A DNA stretch of 8,275 nucleotides. It comes from CAYNBT01 sp964396025. Its GTDB lineage: Bacteria; Patescibacteriota; WWE3; UBA101185; UBA10185. Below the pieces are notes generated by a model that was not told the DNA's origin, did not search any database, and saw nothing but the letters and a program-made list of their open reading frames with translations. Each line of letters begins with the position of its first letter. Position 1 is the stretch's first letter. The DNA is taken from the NCBI GenBank assembly GCA_964396025.1, contig CAYNBT010000028.1, positions 1-8,275 on the forward strand, read 5' to 3'. Made by a program: the position numbers and the translations under genes. This document shows positions 6,634-8,275 of the stretch, one piece after another.

Positions 6634-6990
6634 CTACTTCTTGAGTAACAGCTTCAACTGTTTCACTGCTTTATCCCAGCATTCCGGCAATTCAGCTTTG
6701 GTAAAGGTTGTTTCTCCCTCAGGCGGTCTTGCCGTTACAAACACTACATGCGGTTGATAGATCTCTCTTATCTTCTGCACTGCATCAACACCATTCATGA
6801 TAGGCATGTCTCTGTCTGTAACAATCAACTGCGGCCTATGGTTCAAAGCAGCTTCCACAAGTTCTTTACCATTTGTTACCAGAAAGATAAGTACCGCCAA
6901 CTTCTTCGATTAAGTTAGTCAGTACTCTCTGCCAGCGTTCATGATCTTCTGCAATTACAATTTCCACCGTTTCTTCTTTGCGGACCCCAT
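6634..6990 (-). pseudogene. Receiver-domain (REC) response regulator broken by two frameshifts
   Basis: The pieces together make one single-domain receiver of about 118 residues. A strong Shine-Dalgarno (AAGGGGGTGAGG, minus strand, about 6997-7008) sits before ATG 6990, which encodes MGSAKKK and then meets a stop. The next frame (6967 down to 6866) holds receiver strand 1 and helix 1, VEIVIAEDHERWQRVL, with the Glu-Asp acidic pocket, and ends in a stop. The third piece (from about 6900 to 6634, same frame as the ATG) holds TNGKELVEA, the phosphoacceptor region VTDRDMPIMNG (Asp four residues before the Pro), FVTARPP with the conserved Thr, and a late Lys. One missing base near 6969-6979 and one extra base near 6879-6886 explain the pattern. 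No output domain is present. It lies 59 bases after the CPBP gene, probably in its transcript. Calling only an 88-residue protein from TTG 6900 would lose the first strand and helix. Confidence 0.75.
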
Positions 6991-7049
6991 TTGTGCCTCA
7001 CCCCCTTGTGTTGCGGATTTTCCCAATCTTATCTTAGGTATGCTCAAAG

Positions 7050-7631
7050 TCAAATACTAACAATCCCCCACACAATCATGTTAAACAGAAAGTGTGCAGC
7101 AATTGAAGCAAGCACTCCGTCTTTGTCTAGCAGATACCAGTAAAGCATCCCGCTCAGCCAGTGAGAAGATATGCCTATATATGTCCAAATATCTGGATTT
7201 GCAAATCGCCCTACATGAATCATGCCAAATGCCAACCCAATCCCTACTGCAGCTAATACATTCATCCGTTCTGCCCAGATACTTGGCCTGAAATACCTGA
7301 TTGTAAAAAGTATTAGCCATGGCACTATCCTAAAGAGCAATTCCTCAACAAAGGCCACACGAGCATAATGAGTCAATGCACTAGAAATCTCTATACTGAT
7401 GTTAGCTTGATATGTTGCAGTTGAATCTGGTAAAAAAGCCCGAATCAAAAAGAACAAACCAAAACTTAGTGCTACCACGGCCGGAACACTGCTTCTCCAA
7501 ATGCGCAGAAACCTGAACTCTAGTGCATTATGACTAGGTTTTAAGTAGTACTTTATTGAACTCTTGAGTGTTGAAAAGCATATTGCCACTAAAACTGTTC
7601 CTAGGAACAAGAAAATGACTCTAGTAAGCAT
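7050..7631 (-). CDS. CPBP family intramembrane glutamic endopeptidase (Abi/CAAX protease-like)
   Basis: A 193-residue polytopic membrane protein bearing the three CPBP (Abi, PF02517) signatures: EELLFR (96-101, the EExxxR catalytic glutamates), FGMIH (135-139, FxxxH) and HFLFN (180-184, HxxxN). Hydrophobic segments occur at about 4-20, 48-64, 94-111, 125-141, 148-167 and 172-191. The length fits small bacterial members, which are known or presumed intramembrane proteases acting on prenylated or membrane substrates, in some cases in bacteriocin self-immunity. The substrate here cannot be inferred. A GGAGG lies about ten bases before the ATG, and an out-of-frame ATG between them starts a five-codon frame overlapping the start. 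The gene has its own strong promoter and is followed after 59 bases by the broken receiver gene. Confidence 0.93.
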   Translation of the reverse strand: MLTRVIFLFLGTVLVAICFSTLKSSIKYYLKPSHNALEFRFLRIWRSSVPAVVALSFGLFFLIRAFLPDSTATYQANISIEISSALTHYARVAFVEELLFRIVPWLILFTIRYFRPSIWAERMNVLAAVGIGLAFGMIHVGRFANPDIWTYIGISSHWLSGMLYWYLLDKDGVLASIAAHFLFNMIVWGIVSI

Positions 7632-7679
7632 GCGGCATGGTCCTCCATTTCAGGTTGAGTGTTTCATCAGCGGCCATGT

Positions 7680-7708
7680 ATTATAGGGTACAGAGTGAGT
7701 GTGGTCAA
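7680..7708 (-). promoter_or_regulatory. Strong sigma70-type promoter of the CPBP protease gene
   Basis: On the minus strand, TTGACC (7703-7708) is followed after 17 bases by a perfect TATAAT (7680-7685). Initiation near 7673 gives a leader of about 42 bases with a GGAGG Shine-Dalgarno at its end. Confidence 0.85.
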
Positions 7709-7757
7709 ACTTAAGTTTTGCAAGGCGGTAGTAGGTATAATCTGACTTATAAAAATG

Positions 7758-7786
7758 AAAAACCCCTCTAGTTTGTTGTAGAGGGG
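7758..7786 (-). terminator. Intrinsic terminator of the right-edge gene
   Basis: CCCCTCTA (7763-7770) pairs perfectly with TAGAGGGG (7779-7786) around an 8-base loop. On the minus strand it is followed by TTTTTCATTTTT. It lies about 21 bases past the stop codon at 7808 and separates that gene from the CPBP promoter. Confidence 0.92.
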
Positions 7787-7807
7787 CTTAAAGCGGTTAA
7801 TTTTCAA

Positions 7808-8275
7808 CTACATTCCAATGCATTCGTCGAGTAGCGCGAAGTCTACTTTTCTCGTACCCAAGTGATCTAGTGCCGCAATCCAGTTGATAAACGATGCTTT
7901 ATCTTCCCACCGACTGTACATATCTAAAGCGAACTCTTTAGTCAATGGGTCCAACCGCACTAGTGTGCCATTTGGATACTTGTGCTCCTGAGTAGTAAAT
8001 TCGATTGACCAGCGTATGCGAAAGGAAGATGGGCCTATCAGTTCGTCGTCCAGATGCACCGCCACGCTAACTACCTCACGGTTCGATGGATCCATCACCA
8101 AAAGAAGTGTATGTTGCACGCCATCAGTGCTGTACACGAGCAATTGCCCCTTTGTGATGGAAAACTGCTTAACAAACAAAAGTCCATCTCTGCGCATCAG
8201 AAGAATAAGCGCACCAATTAGGCATGGATATACAACAAGAGGAAACGGGAACTTTACAAATCCTACTGTTGCATA
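7808..8275 (-). CDS. Hypothetical membrane-anchored protein, N-terminus beyond the window
   Basis: No family is recognised. The frame stays open from the stop at 7808 to the right edge, giving 155 visible residues, so the gene is partial. The 26 residues before the internal Met at 8197 include a hydrophobic stretch (FPLVVYPCLIGALILL) followed by MRRD, which reads as a membrane helix with positive residues on the cytoplasmic side. The Met at 8197 has no Shine-Dalgarno and is unlikely to be the start. The rest is a soluble domain with beta-like segments (GQLLVYSTDGVQHTLLLVMD, then VVSVAVHLDDELIG and FRIRWSIEF) and a C-terminal helical part (DKASFINWIAALDHLG). It may be a small membrane-tethered sensor or accessory protein, but nothing identifies its role. 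A strong terminator follows. Confidence 0.75.
   Translation of the reverse strand, partial: YATVGFVKFPFPLVVYPCLIGALILLMRRDGLLFVKQFSITKGQLLVYSTDGVQHTLLLVMDPSNREVVSVAVHLDDELIGPSSFRIRWSIEFTTQEHKYPNGTLVRLDPLTKEFALDMYSRWEDKASFINWIAALDHLGTRKVDFALLDECIGM

Noticed and set aside
6866..6990. Programmed ribosomal frameshifting in the receiver gene
   Set aside because: Two opposite shifts within about 100 bases would be needed, and no classical slippery heptamer with a downstream structure is visible. Mutation or an assembly error is simpler.
6991..7049. Separate promoter for the receiver gene
   Set aside because: No -35/-10 pair with acceptable spacing is visible in this 59-base gap, so co-transcription with the CPBP gene is preferred.
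7081..7320. Alternative open frames on both strands inside the CPBP gene
   Set aside because: The CPBP frame carries all three family motifs; the others are overlapping shadows without motifs.

Overview
The window looks like a chromosomal stretch from a small-genome bacterium, most likely of the Candidatus Patescibacteria (CPR) type, with Microgenomates-like or Saccharibacteria-like character. This is an inference from style: a wall-anchored protein with a basic N-terminus plus one hydrophobic helix and a long Pro-Thr linker, paired GT-C membrane glycosyltransferases, a receiver-only response regulator, and many short orphan genes. UGA acts as an ordinary stop here. No rRNA, tRNA, CRISPR array, insertion sequence or phage gene is visible.

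Left part (1-4627). A minus-strand gene (137-1936, or up to 2032 with a longer start) encodes a membrane-anchored surface protein. It has an N-terminal helix, a DNRLRE-like beta domain, a 47-residue Pro/Thr linker and a Cys/His-rich C-terminal domain carrying an HEHGDDP motif. Divergently transcribed from it are two integral membrane glycosyltransferases (2051-3121, GT87/DUF2029-like; 3134-4627, GT39/GT83 PMT-like), 12 bases apart and clearly one operon. The pairing suggests, but does not prove, a local surface-glycosylation module in which the Pro/Thr linker could be an acceptor.

Middle part (4628-6630). A MOSC-domain protein (4673-5488, minus) related to mARC/YcbX is followed by a hypothetical gene (5587-5943, minus). 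That gene diverges from a second hypothetical gene (6080-6568, plus). The two hypothetical genes share a compact back-to-back promoter region with near-consensus -35/-10 boxes on both strands.

Right part (6634-8275, all minus). A partial membrane-anchored hypothetical protein runs in from the right edge and ends at a strong terminator. Next comes a CPBP-family intramembrane protease with a near-perfect promoter. Downstream of it, probably in the same transcript, lies a receiver-domain response regulator broken by two compensating frameshifts.

Almost every gene is followed by a readable intrinsic terminator (79-117, 4617-4667, 5544-5579, 6581-6623, 7758-7786), so the transcription units are short. 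No wholly new multi-gene system is evident. The items most worth a second look are the HEHGDDP surface protein with its adjacent glycosyltransferases, the broken receiver gene, and the MOSC enzyme in what appears to be a reduced genome.
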